Of a DNA stretch of 59,215 bases, positions 17,129 through 25,369 are shown in pieces. The stretch spans positions 1 to 59,215 of the forward strand of contig CAZCQZ010000008.1 of assembly GCA_964500965.1 (NCBI GenBank), given 5' to 3'. The stretch comes from JAISGQ01 sp964500965. Its GTDB lineage: Bacteria; Bacillota; Clostridia; Oscillospirales; Acutalibacteraceae. The notes beneath the pieces are model-generated. The model did no database searches. It was not told the DNA's origin and saw nothing but the letters and a program-made list of their open reading frames with translations. Within the stretch, counting starts at the first letter, position 1; every line of letters begins with the position of its first letter. The position numbers and the translations under genes are program-made.

Positions 17129-18157
17129 TTACGCCTTTTCGCGCTCATCGTACATTCTGTGATAATAATTTCGATACTCACCGGAAATTATAGTTTCCCA
17201 CCATTCACGGTTTTCGAGATACCAGCTTATGGTTTTCTTTATTCCCTCCGCGAAGGTGGTCTCCGGCAGCCAGCCCAGTTCATTGTGAATCTTTGTCGGG
17301 TCTATGGCATAGCGCATATCATGCCCTTTTCGGTCTGCAACATAGGTGATAAGCTCCTCGCTCTTTCCGAGTTCTTTGCATATTATCCTTACTATGTCTA
17401 TATTCTTCATCTCGTTATGTCCGCCGATGTTATATACCTCTCCTACCCTGCCGTTGTGAATAATCAGGTCGATGGCTTTGCAGTGATCCTTGACATACAG
17501 CCAGTCGCGGACGTTCAGACCCTCTCCGTAAACAGGTAACGGCTTATCCGCCAGCGCATTTGCTATCATTAAAGGTATGAGCTTTTCCGGAAAATGGTAC
17601 GGTCCGTAGTTATTTGAACAACGTGAAATCGTCACAGGCAATCCGTATGTACGGTGGTACGCCTGAACAAGCAAATCGGCGGCCGCCTTTGATGAGCTAT
17701 AGGGTGAGCTTGTATGAATCGGCATTTCCTCGGTGAAGAAAAGGTCGGGTCTGTCCAGCGGCAAATCGCCGTACACTTCATCGGTGGATACCTGATGATA
17801 ACGGGTTATTCCATATTTGCGACAGGCATCCATAAGGGTTGCGGTTCCCATTATATTTGTTTCAAGGAACACTCCCGGATTTTCAATCGAACGGTCAACA
17901 TGGCTTTCCGCGGCAAAATTAACGAGAATATCCGGCTTTTCTTCCTCGAACAGTCTGTAAACAGCCTCTCTGTCGCAAATATCCGCCTTAACAAAACGGA
18001 AATTCGGATTGTCCATTACGTCTGCAAGCGTGGAAAGATTCCCGGCATAAGTAAGCTTGTCGATACAGACAATACGGTATTCAGGGTATTTTTCAAGCAT
18101 ATGAAATATAAAGTTTGAGCCGATAAAGCCGGCTCCGCCTGTTACTATTACAGTCAT
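17129..18157 (-). CDS. rfbB: dTDP-glucose 4,6-dehydratase
   Basis: A 342-residue extended short-chain dehydrogenase that converts dTDP-glucose to dTDP-4-keto-6-deoxyglucose using bound NAD+. It has the glycine motif TGGAGFIGSNF, VNFAAESHVDRSI, HQVSTDEVYGDLP (Thr-Asp-Glu of the active site) and the YSSSKA Tyr/Lys pair; RDWLYVKDHC is the substrate-binding signature. Length is normal. It is third in the aminotransferase-rfbA-rfbB operon, with a 22-base gap after rfbA. Confidence 0.96.
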   Translation of the reverse strand: MTVIVTGGAGFIGSNFIFHMLEKYPEYRIVCIDKLTYAGNLSTLADVMDNPNFRFVKADICDREAVYRLFEEEKPDILVNFAAESHVDRSIENPGVFLETNIMGTATLMDACRKYGITRYHQVSTDEVYGDLPLDRPDLFFTEEMPIHTSSPYSSSKAAADLLVQAYHRTYGLPVTISRCSNNYGPYHFPEKLIPLMIANALADKPLPVYGEGLNVRDWLYVKDHCKAIDLIIHNGRVGEVYNIGGHNEMKNIDIVRIICKELGKSEELITYVADRKGHDMRYAIDPTKIHNELGWLPETTFAEGIKKTISWYLENREWWETIISGEYRNYYHRMYDEREKA

Positions 18158-18179
18158 ATTCTCACTCCCGGATTTTTAT

Positions 18180-19064
18180 TTAATGTCTAAACCTGTCTTC
18201 GGCAACCAGCTTCAGGTATTCGCCGTAAGGCGATTTTCCGTACATCTGCGCCGATTCCAGCAGTTTTTCTTTCGTTATCCATTTTGCGTAATACGCGATT
18301 TCTTCAGGCGCGGAAATTACAAGCCCCTGCCTGCTTTGTACCGTCCGCACAAAGTCCGCCGCTTCCATAAGACTGTCCATTGTTCCTGTATCAAGCCATG
18401 CGAAGCCGCGTCCCAAAATCTGTACGCTCAGGCTATCCGCTTCAAGATAAAGCCGATTCAAATCGGTTATTTCAAGCTCGTTTCTTGCCGACGGTTTTAC
18501 CTGTTTCGCCATTTCAACCACACGATTGTCGTAAAAATACAGACCGGTTATGCAATAATTGGACTTCGGCTCTTTCGGCTTTTCTTCAACCGACAGAACT
18601 TTACCGTCATTATCAAATTCAACAATTCCGAATCTTTCGGGATCTTTAACATAATACCCGAATATGGTAGCTATTCCGCGCTCGGCATTTCTAACCGCCT
18701 GTCTCAGGTTTCTGGTAAACCAGCCGCCGTAAAATATATTGTCGCCCAAAATCATGGCGCATGTGTCGTTTCCGATGAATTTTTCACCGATGATAAACGC
18801 CTGCGCAAGCCCGTCCGGTGACGGCTGGACTTCATAGGAAAGGCTTATTCCGAACTGACTTCCGTCTCCTAAAAGCTGCTTGAATCTCGGCGTATCTTCA
18901 ACGGTCGATATTATAAGAATATCCTTAATGCCTGCAAGCATGAGCGTTGACAACGGGTAATATATCATCGGCTTGTCGTAAACCGGCAAAAGCTGCTTCG
19001 ATGTTACTCTTGTCAACGGATAAAGACGCGTTCCCGAACCGCCTGCCAAAATTATGCCTTTCAT
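18180..19064 (-). CDS. rfbA: Glucose-1-phosphate thymidylyltransferase
   Basis: A 294-residue nucleotidyltransferase that makes dTDP-glucose from glucose-1-phosphate and dTTP. The N-terminal signature KGIILAGGSGTRLYPLT, the VYDKPMIYYPLSTLMLAG segment, ILGDNIFYG (metal Asp) and VEEKPKEPKSN are all typical of the short RfbA/RmlA family. It supplies the substrate for the adjacent rfbB. The start ATG follows GGGAGG closely. Confidence 0.96.
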   Translation of the reverse strand: MKGIILAGGSGTRLYPLTRVTSKQLLPVYDKPMIYYPLSTLMLAGIKDILIISTVEDTPRFKQLLGDGSQFGISLSYEVQPSPDGLAQAFIIGEKFIGNDTCAMILGDNIFYGGWFTRNLRQAVRNAERGIATIFGYYVKDPERFGIVEFDNDGKVLSVEEKPKEPKSNYCITGLYFYDNRVVEMAKQVKPSARNELEITDLNRLYLEADSLSVQILGRGFAWLDTGTMDSLMEAADFVRTVQSRQGLVISAPEEIAYYAKWITKEKLLESAQMYGKSPYGEYLKLVAEDRFRH

Positions 19065-19078
19065 CTTAAACCTCCCGA

Positions 19079-20182
19079 TTACTTATTTAAAATCACGTTA
19101 CAGATTCTGTCAACGTCAGCCACGTCCAAATCCGCATACAACGGCAGGCACAATACCTGCTCGCTAAGCCTTTTTGCCGTCGGAGTTGCATCAGGTGAAT
19201 ATTTCCCACCGTAACATTCAAATCCGCTTGTTAACGGATAAAAATACTTTCTTGCATATATATCATTACGGCTGAGCTTTTCACATACTTCGTCACGGCT
19301 TTCACCGAATATACCCGGATCGAAAATCACCGGAAAATACGCATAATTCGGGGTCACTCCCTTTTGCACCGGATTCATTTGCAACCCTGTAACGTTTTGC
19401 AGATGTTCCGAATATCTCTCGACAACGACCTTTCTCTTTGCAATCTCATCGTCAACATGGCGTAAGTTGCAAAGTCCCATAGCCGCACAAAACTCATTCA
19501 TTTTTGCATTTGTTCCGACACTTTCAACCGTATCCGGGCTGCTGATTCCGAAATTTTTCAAATGTATGATTTTTTCGTCCAGCCCGTTATCGCCAAAGCA
19601 AATCGCGCCGCCCTCAACGGAATTAAACACCTTTGTCGCATGAAAGCTGAAGCAGGAAACATCTCCGAAAGAGCCTATTCCCTTTCCGTTAACCTTTACT
19701 CCGAATGTATGAGCGGCATCGTAGATGACTTTTAAGCCGTATTTTTTTGCAATGCGTTCGATTTCTTCAACATCACATACATTTCCGTATACATGAACAG
19801 GAGCTATTGCGCAGGTTTTTTCGGTTATCAGGCGTTCAATCGCGGTCGTATCAATCGTAAACGTAACCGGGTCAACATCGCAAAACACCGGTTCCAATCC
19901 GCTTCTCACCATCGCCTGCGTAGTGGAAGCAAAAGTAAAGGGAGTCGTTATTACTTCACCTTTCAATCCCAATGCCTGAAATGCGATTTCCAATGCCATA
20001 TGCCCGTTTGTAACAAGCTCCACGTTGGAAACACCCATATAGCTTTTCAGCTCCGACCGAAGTTTTTCGTGCTTCGGTCCCATATTCGTAAGCCACCGGC
20101 TGTCCCATATATCCCTTATTTCATTTGTATATTCTTCAAAGCTCGGAATTGAAGATTGAGTTACAAGTATTTTTTCTCCCAT
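19079..20182 (-). CDS. DegT/DnrJ/EryC1/StrS sugar aminotransferase (VioA-like)
   Basis: A 367-residue PLP-dependent aminotransferase acting on a dTDP-keto sugar. Visible features are LVTNGHMALEIAFQALGL (phosphate contacts), TTPFTFASTTQA, YDAAHTFG with the PLP-binding Asp155, and SFHATKVFNSVEGG with the Schiff-base Lys184. The opening IWDSRWLTNMGP and HVYGNVCDVE are closest, from memory, to enzymes that aminate C4 of dTDP-4-keto-6-deoxyglucose (VioA type). With only rfbA and rfbB beside it and no rmlC/rmlD, the predicted product is a dTDP-amino-dideoxyhexose. Ribosome site AAAGGAG. Confidence 0.9.
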   Translation of the reverse strand: MGEKILVTQSSIPSFEEYTNEIRDIWDSRWLTNMGPKHEKLRSELKSYMGVSNVELVTNGHMALEIAFQALGLKGEVITTPFTFASTTQAMVRSGLEPVFCDVDPVTFTIDTTAIERLITEKTCAIAPVHVYGNVCDVEEIERIAKKYGLKVIYDAAHTFGVKVNGKGIGSFGDVSCFSFHATKVFNSVEGGAICFGDNGLDEKIIHLKNFGISSPDTVESVGTNAKMNEFCAAMGLCNLRHVDDEIAKRKVVVERYSEHLQNVTGLQMNPVQKGVTPNYAYFPVIFDPGIFGESRDEVCEKLSRNDIYARKYFYPLTSGFECYGGKYSPDATPTAKRLSEQVLCLPLYADLDVADVDRICNVILNK

Positions 20183-20236
20183 TGCATACAGCTCCTTTAT
20201 TGCAGTTAACAGCTACGCCAAAACCGCCTTAATGAC

Positions 20237-20265
20237 AGTATATCACGTATTCTGCGGACATTCAA
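20237..20265 (-). promoter_or_regulatory. Sigma-A-type promoter of the dTDP-sugar operon
   Basis: Minus-strand TTGAAT (20265-20260) and TATACT (20242-20237) are separated by 17 bases, about 55 bases upstream of the aminotransferase. Confidence 0.7.
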
Positions 20266-20365
20266 CACTTTTATCAACTATTAACATTGAGGTAACTTTC
20301 CTCTGCCTCACACTCTAATATCCGTTTAACGGTGCAATTCTCATTGTTATTATTTATAAAAGCCC

Positions 20366-20394
20366 TTGATTCGCAAACAAATGTGCGTTATAAT
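20366..20394 (+). promoter_or_regulatory. Sigma-A-type promoter of the UvrD-like gene
   Basis: TTGATT (20366-20371), 17-base spacer, TATAAT (20389-20394), 31 bases upstream of the start codon and preceding a GGAGGG ribosome site. Confidence 0.78.
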
Positions 20395-20425
20395 GCATAT
20401 GTAATACTCTTGCGGAGGGATATTC

Positions 20426-22588
20426 ATGTCACGGATTCTTGACGGACTGAACAGTCAGCAGCTTGAGGCTGTCACTACAACAGAGGGTTTCGTGCGCGTT
20501 ATTGCCGGTGCCGGTTCTGGCAAAACAAGAACGCTCACGCGCCGATACGCTTACATCGCCGACGAGCTTGGAATTTCCACGGCTAACATTCTGTGCCTGA
20601 CTTTTACAAACAAAGCTGCCGCCGAAATGAAAAAGAGAATACGTCAGCTCATCGGTGACAGCGATACCGGTCTTATCTGTACCTTTCACAGCTTCTGCCG
20701 CCGAATGCTGTTTGAGGATATTCACACCGTAGGTTATCCCTCAAGCTTCACCGTAATGGATCGTGAAGACCAGAAACTTATGCTTCGTCAGGTCATGGAT
20801 GATATGGGGCTTTCTTTGCAGGAGCATAAAATCAGCAAAATTATAAATGAAATTATAGGTCCTAAAAAGGGTGCATCCCTTGACTATGTCGCACTGCTTG
20901 CCAACACCGACAGCACCGCTCTGCAAAGAGCTATTGCCGACGCAGGCAGCGAAAAGGACGAGATTTTCTGCCGTTATCTGCTTGAGCAGCGAAAATGCTT
21001 TGCTCTGGATTTTGACGACCTTATTTACTTTTCATTATATATTCTCGGCATTTCCCGTGACGTGTGCACTAAATGGCAAAAGCGTTTGCAGTACATTATG
21101 GTTGACGAATTTCAGGACGTTGACAATGCGGAATATGCTCTTGTCAAAAGGCTGTCCGCTTATCACAAAAATCTTTTTACGGTAGGTGACCCCGACCAGA
21201 CGATTTACACCTGGCGCGGTGCGAATGTTTCAAATATTCTTGACTTTGACAAGGTCTTTCCGAACACCAAAAGCATTATGCTTACCGTGAATTACCGCTC
21301 CTCTCCTCAAATAGTAGCGGCTTCAAATTCTCTGATATCCAAAAATCGCTACCGTATGGATAAGGAGCTTACGGCAGTACGCCCGACCGGTGCTATTGCG
21401 TTTTTCAACCACACCGGCAGTGAAAAGGACGAGGCAATATTTATTGCCGATGAAATTTCAAAGCACATCGAAAACGGTGTGCCGCCGCACAGTATTGCCG
21501 TGTTATACCGCGCACATTATCTTTCCAGAGAAATCGAAGAACAGCTAATCAAAAGGAGCATCAGCTACAGAGTTTACGGCGGTGTAGGCTTCTATGAGCG
21601 CATGGAAATTAAAGATGTCCTCGCCTATCTCCGCATGATATGCACCGGCGATGACCTTTCATTTGCAAGAGTTATAAACACTCCCAGACGCGGCATTTCA
21701 AAGACACGGCTCGGACAGCTTCGGGAATATGCCGCGGAGCACGGAATAACGCTGTATGCTGCTCTCTGTCGCTGTGTCGATGAAAAATCACCGATTGTTT
21801 CAAGAACAAAGGCGGCTGATTTTATTAAGCTCATCGAAACGCTTCGCGTAGGATATGAGGAACGCTCGATTTCATCTGTATTGGAAGAAACACTTGCACT
21901 CAGCGGCTATGAGCAGATGCTTCGCTGTGACGGTGACAGCGAACGCCTTGACAATCTTGCCGAGCTTAAACAGTCCGTTGCGCGCTATGAGCGTGACGAG
22001 GGTGAGCGTATGAGCCTTTACGACTACCTTTCCCATGTTTCGCTTATGACCGTCGATGACGACCCGGACACTACCGAAGCGGTGCGGCTTATGACAATTC
22101 ACGCCGCTAAGGGGCTTGAGTTTCCCGTAGTATTCGTGTGCGGTCTTTCGGAGGGCGTTTTCCCAACAGGCAAAACCGACACACGTGATAAAATGGAGGA
22201 GGAACGCAGACTTGCCTACGTTGCCATGACCAGAGCCGAAAGTGTGCTTTACCTCACCGACTCGGAGGGCATGGGACTTAATTCAAATATGAAATATCCG
22301 TCAAGATTTATCTTTGACATTGAGCCTGAGCTGCTCCAATACACAGTTGAGCTGAGTGCGGAGCTGGTGGAGGCCGCCAAAAGCCGCATAACCGTTGATG
22401 AACGCAAGCTTGATATTAAGCTTCTGCCTGTAGGAACGGAAATTGCACACCCGACCCTCGGAAACGGTAAAATAATTGCCGTCAATGCTTCAAATTCCTG
22501 CTATATTGTGCGCTTCATCTCCGGTATTGAACGAAATATCAGCTTTACCGCAGGCTTTCTCGACCGTCAGCAGAACCGATCACTTTAA
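20426..22588 (+). CDS. UvrD/Rep-family ATP-dependent DNA helicase
   Basis: A 720-residue superfamily 1A helicase that unwinds DNA 3' to 5'. Motifs in order: Q-motif LNSQQLEAV, Walker A AGAGSGKT, Ia CLTFTNKAA, Walker B YIMVDEFQD, motif III GDPDQTIYTWRGA, motif IV TVNYRSS, V/VI VRLMTIHAAKGLEFPVVFVCG and LAYVAMTRA. A C-terminal Tudor-like piece (HPTLGNGKIIAV, about residues 670-710) resembles the PcrA RNA-polymerase-binding tail. It is shorter and more divergent than the second family member at 40.8 kb, which I take to be PcrA. Its stop overlaps the converging rsmF-like gene by 9 bases. Confidence 0.93.
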   Translation: MSRILDGLNSQQLEAVTTTEGFVRVIAGAGSGKTRTLTRRYAYIADELGISTANILCLTFTNKAAAEMKKRIRQLIGDSDTGLICTFHSFCRRMLFEDIHTVGYPSSFTVMDREDQKLMLRQVMDDMGLSLQEHKISKIINEIIGPKKGASLDYVALLANTDSTALQRAIADAGSEKDEIFCRYLLEQRKCFALDFDDLIYFSLYILGISRDVCTKWQKRLQYIMVDEFQDVDNAEYALVKRLSAYHKNLFTVGDPDQTIYTWRGANVSNILDFDKVFPNTKSIMLTVNYRSSPQIVAASNSLISKNRYRMDKELTAVRPTGAIAFFNHTGSEKDEAIFIADEISKHIENGVPPHSIAVLYRAHYLSREIEEQLIKRSISYRVYGGVGFYERMEIKDVLAYLRMICTGDDLSFARVINTPRRGISKTRLGQLREYAAEHGITLYAALCRCVDEKSPIVSRTKAADFIKLIETLRVGYEERSISSVLEETLALSGYEQMLRCDGDSERLDNLAELKQSVARYERDEGERMSLYDYLSHVSLMTVDDDPDTTEAVRLMTIHAAKGLEFPVVFVCGLSEGVFPTGKTDTRDKMEEERRLAYVAMTRAESVLYLTDSEGMGLNSNMKYPSRFIFDIEPELLQYTVELSAELVEAAKSRITVDERKLDIKLLPVGTEIAHPTLGNGKIIAVNASNSCYIVRFISGIERNISFTAGFLDRQQNRSL

Positions 22589-23926
22589 AGTGCGCAGTCC
22601 CTTCGGATACCTGTTTTTCAGTTTTCCTCCCGAAACCTTTCCGAATCCGGTTACTATACCGTTACAGCACACCGCCGTAAATCCGTTTTCCCCTGTGCAG
22701 AATATTTCCTCTCCGTGTAAGAATGCCGCCAGCTCCGCACTGTCTGCGGCAAGGTCGATATATTTGCGGCACTCGTTTATGTTTGCCGCCATAAATACTC
22801 CGTGTGCCGGTTCAACGCGATTACTTTTCAACTCACCCAGCGGCACACCGGCACGTATCACGCCGTCAAGAGGCACGTCCGGCATACATTCCGGGAGCAT
22901 GTAGCCTGTATTTCCGTAAACGGCAATGTGTCCGACCGGTTTTGAAGAAAAGCAGCTTTCGTAAAGCTCTCTCAGCATTTTCGTCTGTGCGTTTTCCTTT
23001 ACTCTCATAGCATAGCATTTGCTTTCGGCAATCTTACCGCGCTTTCTCAGCCGCGCGGCATAATGCCCCTCACCGCCGTCCTGCGGATATATTCGCCTTG
23101 TCAAGGTCAAATCATATTTTTCACTGAAATTAAGTCCGCATCTTCCAAAAGCGGCAGGTATTTCTTCAATGTAAAATTCGGGGTGACGGTCCAGAAACGC
23201 AATTATATTTTTCTCGTTTTCTTCCGGCGCAAAGGTACAGGTCGAATATACCAAAACGCCGCCATCTTTAAGGCATTTTGCGGCAGAATCAAGTATTTCA
23301 GCCTGCCGCACCGCACAGGCGGCAACATTTTCGGGTGACCAGTCACGCACTGCGTTTTCCTCTCTGCGGAACATTCCCTCCCCCGAACACGGGGCGTCTA
23401 CCAGCACTCTGTCAAAAACCGCACCGGTCTTTTCAGCCAGCGCATCGGGGCGCATGGAAGTAACGACTGCATTTTTTATGCCGCATCTTTCTATATTTGA
23501 AATCAGAACATTTGCCCTTGAACGGACATATTCATTTGACCAGATACAGCCCTTTCCCGCAAGCCTTGCGGCTATCTGTGTGGATTTTCCGCCCGGTGCG
23601 GCACACATATCCAGAATAAATTCACCCGGCTGTGGGTCAAGAGCCGTCACCGCGCTCATGGCACTCGGTTCCTGTGAATAAAACGCACCGGCGTGATGAT
23701 ATGGCGATGCTCCGATTTTTCTCTCCGATAACATTCTGAAACCCTCGGCGGCAAAGGGTATCTGCTCAAGCTCAAAGCCCAGCGCATCTGCGTTTTCTTT
23801 TTTCAGCTTCAATGTATTTATACGCACACCGCGTGTACATGGCATTTCATACTGTGCCAGAAAGCACTCGTATTCACTGCCCAAAAGTGTTTTCATTCTA
23901 TCAAGAAATTCAATCGGAAGCATCAT
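22580..23926 (-). CDS. RsmF-type rRNA (cytosine-C5) methyltransferase
   Basis: A 448-residue NOL1/NOP2/Sun-family m5C methyltransferase. SAM-binding LDMCAAPGGKST, motif IV PCSGEGMFR with the release Cys, and motif VI STCTFAPEENE with the catalytic Cys are intact. The N-terminal RxNTLK box (RGVRINTLK) and the C-terminal ~150 residues with PUA/RNA-binding character (RAGVPLGELK, EPAHGVFMA) match YebU/RsmF rather than RsmB. It probably modifies 16S rRNA. The start has GAGGTG 7 bases upstream; ATG ATG makes a one-codon ambiguity. It diverges from the Asn/Gln-rich small gene with only 68 bases between. Confidence 0.92.
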   Translation of the reverse strand: MMLPIEFLDRMKTLLGSEYECFLAQYEMPCTRGVRINTLKLKKENADALGFELEQIPFAAEGFRMLSERKIGASPYHHAGAFYSQEPSAMSAVTALDPQPGEFILDMCAAPGGKSTQIAARLAGKGCIWSNEYVRSRANVLISNIERCGIKNAVVTSMRPDALAEKTGAVFDRVLVDAPCSGEGMFRREENAVRDWSPENVAACAVRQAEILDSAAKCLKDGGVLVYSTCTFAPEENEKNIIAFLDRHPEFYIEEIPAAFGRCGLNFSEKYDLTLTRRIYPQDGGEGHYAARLRKRGKIAESKCYAMRVKENAQTKMLRELYESCFSSKPVGHIAVYGNTGYMLPECMPDVPLDGVIRAGVPLGELKSNRVEPAHGVFMAANINECRKYIDLAADSAELAAFLHGEEIFCTGENGFTAVCCNGIVTGFGKVSGGKLKNRYPKGLRTLK

Positions 23927-23942
23927 TTTTTCGCACCTCTCT

Positions 23943-23972
23943 GTATATTTCGATTTTCAATGTGTAATAATA
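23943..23972 (+). promoter_or_regulatory. Candidate forespore (sigma-G/F-type) promoter
   Basis: GTATA at 23943-23947, 18 bases, then AATAATA at 23966-23972 fits the sigma-G pattern (gHATR, N18, CATWMTA) at all but one -10 position. No sigma-A pair is evident here. The leader to the next gene would be about 15 bases and contains AGGAGG. Confidence 0.45.
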
Positions 23973-23994
23973 GCCATGAAAGGAGGTGTCCTTC

Positions 23995-24108
23995 ATGGCT
24001 AATCAGAAGAACAACCAGTCCAATAACCAGCAGTACAATCAGCAGAACAACAATCAGAACAAGAACGAGCAGAATAAGAATCAGAGCGAAAACAAGAAAA
24101 ACAACTAA
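23995..24108 (+). CDS. 37-residue Asn/Gln-rich protein, possible small spore protein
   Basis: A 37-codon gene beginning MANQKNNQSNNQQ and ending SENKKNN; 16 of 37 residues are Asn and 9 Gln, with 5 Lys and no hydrophobic core. It has one of the strongest ribosome sites in the window (AAAGGAGGTG, six bases before ATG) and is followed at once by a perfect terminator, so it is a monocistronic gene despite its size. Asn/Gln richness with an MAN start recalls gamma-type small acid-soluble spore proteins, though it is about half their length and lacks their repeats. A sigma-G-like promoter upstream supports forespore expression. Function is inferred only. Confidence 0.78.
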   Translation: MANQKNNQSNNQQYNQQNNNQNKNEQNKNQSENKKNN

Positions 24109-24121
24109 CCCTGCTTTTTCG

Positions 24122-24162
24122 GCATTCCCGATGCGTTCGTGCATCGGGAATGCTGTTTTTTT
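24122..24162 (+). terminator. Intrinsic terminator after the Asn/Gln-rich gene
   Basis: GCATTCCCGATGC (24122-24134) and GCATCGGGAATGC (24141-24153) pair perfectly and are followed by a run of T. Confidence 0.95.
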
Positions 24163-24190
24163 ACTGTTATTTGATAAAAGATTTAAAGCG

Positions 24191-24229
24191 AAGTCATAGA
24201 CAAATCAGACAGTTTGTAACTGAATATTT
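24191..24229 (+). repeat. 39-bp dispersed repeat, copy 1
   Basis: Matches 49768-49806 at 33 of 39 positions without gaps (shared core GACAAATCAGA and CTGAATATTT). It sits in the gap between the Asn/Gln-rich gene's terminator and the glucokinase promoter. Confidence 0.65.
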
Positions 24230-24337
24230 ATATTAAACAGCAGTATTATACACTGTATGCAGACATATTTCCACAATAAAAATAATAATGCGTGAAATTA
24301 TACAAACAAACACGGAATAATATGTCACTACGCACAA

Positions 24338-24366
24338 TTGTCATGTCTTTTTCCGAGTGGTAAAAT
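24338..24366 (+). promoter_or_regulatory. Sigma-A-type promoter of the ROK kinase
   Basis: TTGTCA (24338-24343), 17-base spacer, TAAAAT (24361-24366). Transcription would start near 24373, downstream of the longest possible frame start, which supports the GTG start at 24395. Confidence 0.75.
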
Positions 24367-24394
24367 AAGAAAAAGCGTTAAGGAAGTGTTTGAT

Positions 24395-25348
24395 GTGTAT
24401 TATCTCGGAATTGATGTAGGCGGCACTAATCTTTCAGTCGGCGTTGTTGACGAAAACTATAAAATCATCGGTCGAGGCTCGCGGCGTTCCCATGTTCCCC
24501 GTCCGATTGAAGATTTCTGCGATGACATTGCGGCGGCGGCTCTTGATGCAATATCTGCCGCAGGGCTTGCTCTGTCCGATTTTGAAAGCTGCGGCATCGG
24601 CTGTCCCGGCGTTATAAATTCAAAAAACGGAACGGTTGAATACTCAAACAATCTCCATTATTCAAACATTCCTCTTTCCGACATGATTTCACAAAGACTT
24701 TCCGGCTTGAAAGCTTACATAGACAATGATGCAAATGCCGCCGCTCTCGGTGAAGTCCTTGCCGGTGCCGCCAAAGGCGCGTCCAGCGCCCTTGTTGTCA
24801 CAATCGGTACCGGTATCGGCGCAGGCATTATCGTTGATAATAAAATTTATTCCGGCTGTAACGGCGTTGCCGGTGAAGTCGGACACACTCTGCTTATTAA
24901 AAACGGTAATCTGTGTACCTGCGGCAGACGCGGCTGCTTTGAAACCTATGCTTCCGCAATAGCCTTGAAACGTCAGACCGCTCAGGCAATGCGCGATAAT
25001 CCCGATTCCCTTATGTGGACACTTGTTGATGCTCCCGAAAAGGTCAGCGGTCGCACTCCCTTTGAAGCTATGCGCATGGGTGACAAGACCGCCGCTGCCG
25101 TTGTCGAACAGTATTTTGACTATCTCGCTGACGGAATTACCGATATAATCAACATTTTACAGCCGGAGGTCGTTTGTCTCGGCGGAGGTATAAGTAAGGA
25201 GGGTGACGGTCTGCTCGTCCCTCTGGAAAAGCTTATTGCCGAGCGTCGCTTCTGCCGCGGAAATGTTCCTCAGCCGAAGCTGGTTTGCGCAAAGCTCGCA
25301 AACGATGCAGGCATAATCGGTGCGGCACTGCTTCCGAAATCGCTGTAA
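24395..25348 (+). CDS. ROK-family glucokinase
   Basis: A 317-residue sugar kinase. The phosphate-1 motif GIDVGGTNLSVGVVD opens the protein, DNDANAAALGE holds the catalytic Asp, GTGIGAGIIVD is the phosphate-2 region, and the ROK zinc site is CTCGRRGCFETY after GEVGHT with its His. These fit ATP-dependent glucokinases of Firmicutes. The GTG start at 24395 is set by AAGGAAG eight bases upstream and by the promoter position; the frame continues upstream without conserved sequence. The next gene starts 21 bases later and may be co-transcribed. Confidence 0.92.
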   Translation: MYYLGIDVGGTNLSVGVVDENYKIIGRGSRRSHVPRPIEDFCDDIAAAALDAISAAGLALSDFESCGIGCPGVINSKNGTVEYSNNLHYSNIPLSDMISQRLSGLKAYIDNDANAAALGEVLAGAAKGASSALVVTIGTGIGAGIIVDNKIYSGCNGVAGEVGHTLLIKNGNLCTCGRRGCFETYASAIALKRQTAQAMRDNPDSLMWTLVDAPEKVSGRTPFEAMRMGDKTAAAVVEQYFDYLADGITDIINILQPEVVCLGGGISKEGDGLLVPLEKLIAERRFCRGNVPQPKLVCAKLANDAGIIGAALLPKSL

Positions 25349-25369
25349 AACCCTCGGAGGGCACTAGAT

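Noticed and set aside
23923..24144. A minus-strand frame with a Leu/Val/Ile-rich hydrophobic product opposite the Asn/Gln-rich gene
   Set aside because: Hydrophobicity comes from reverse-complementing AAC/CAG codons; it also crosses the terminator hairpin.
24338..24394. Upstream extension of the glucokinase frame
   Set aside because: It overlaps the sigma-A promoter, and the conserved N-terminus begins right after the GTG at 24395.
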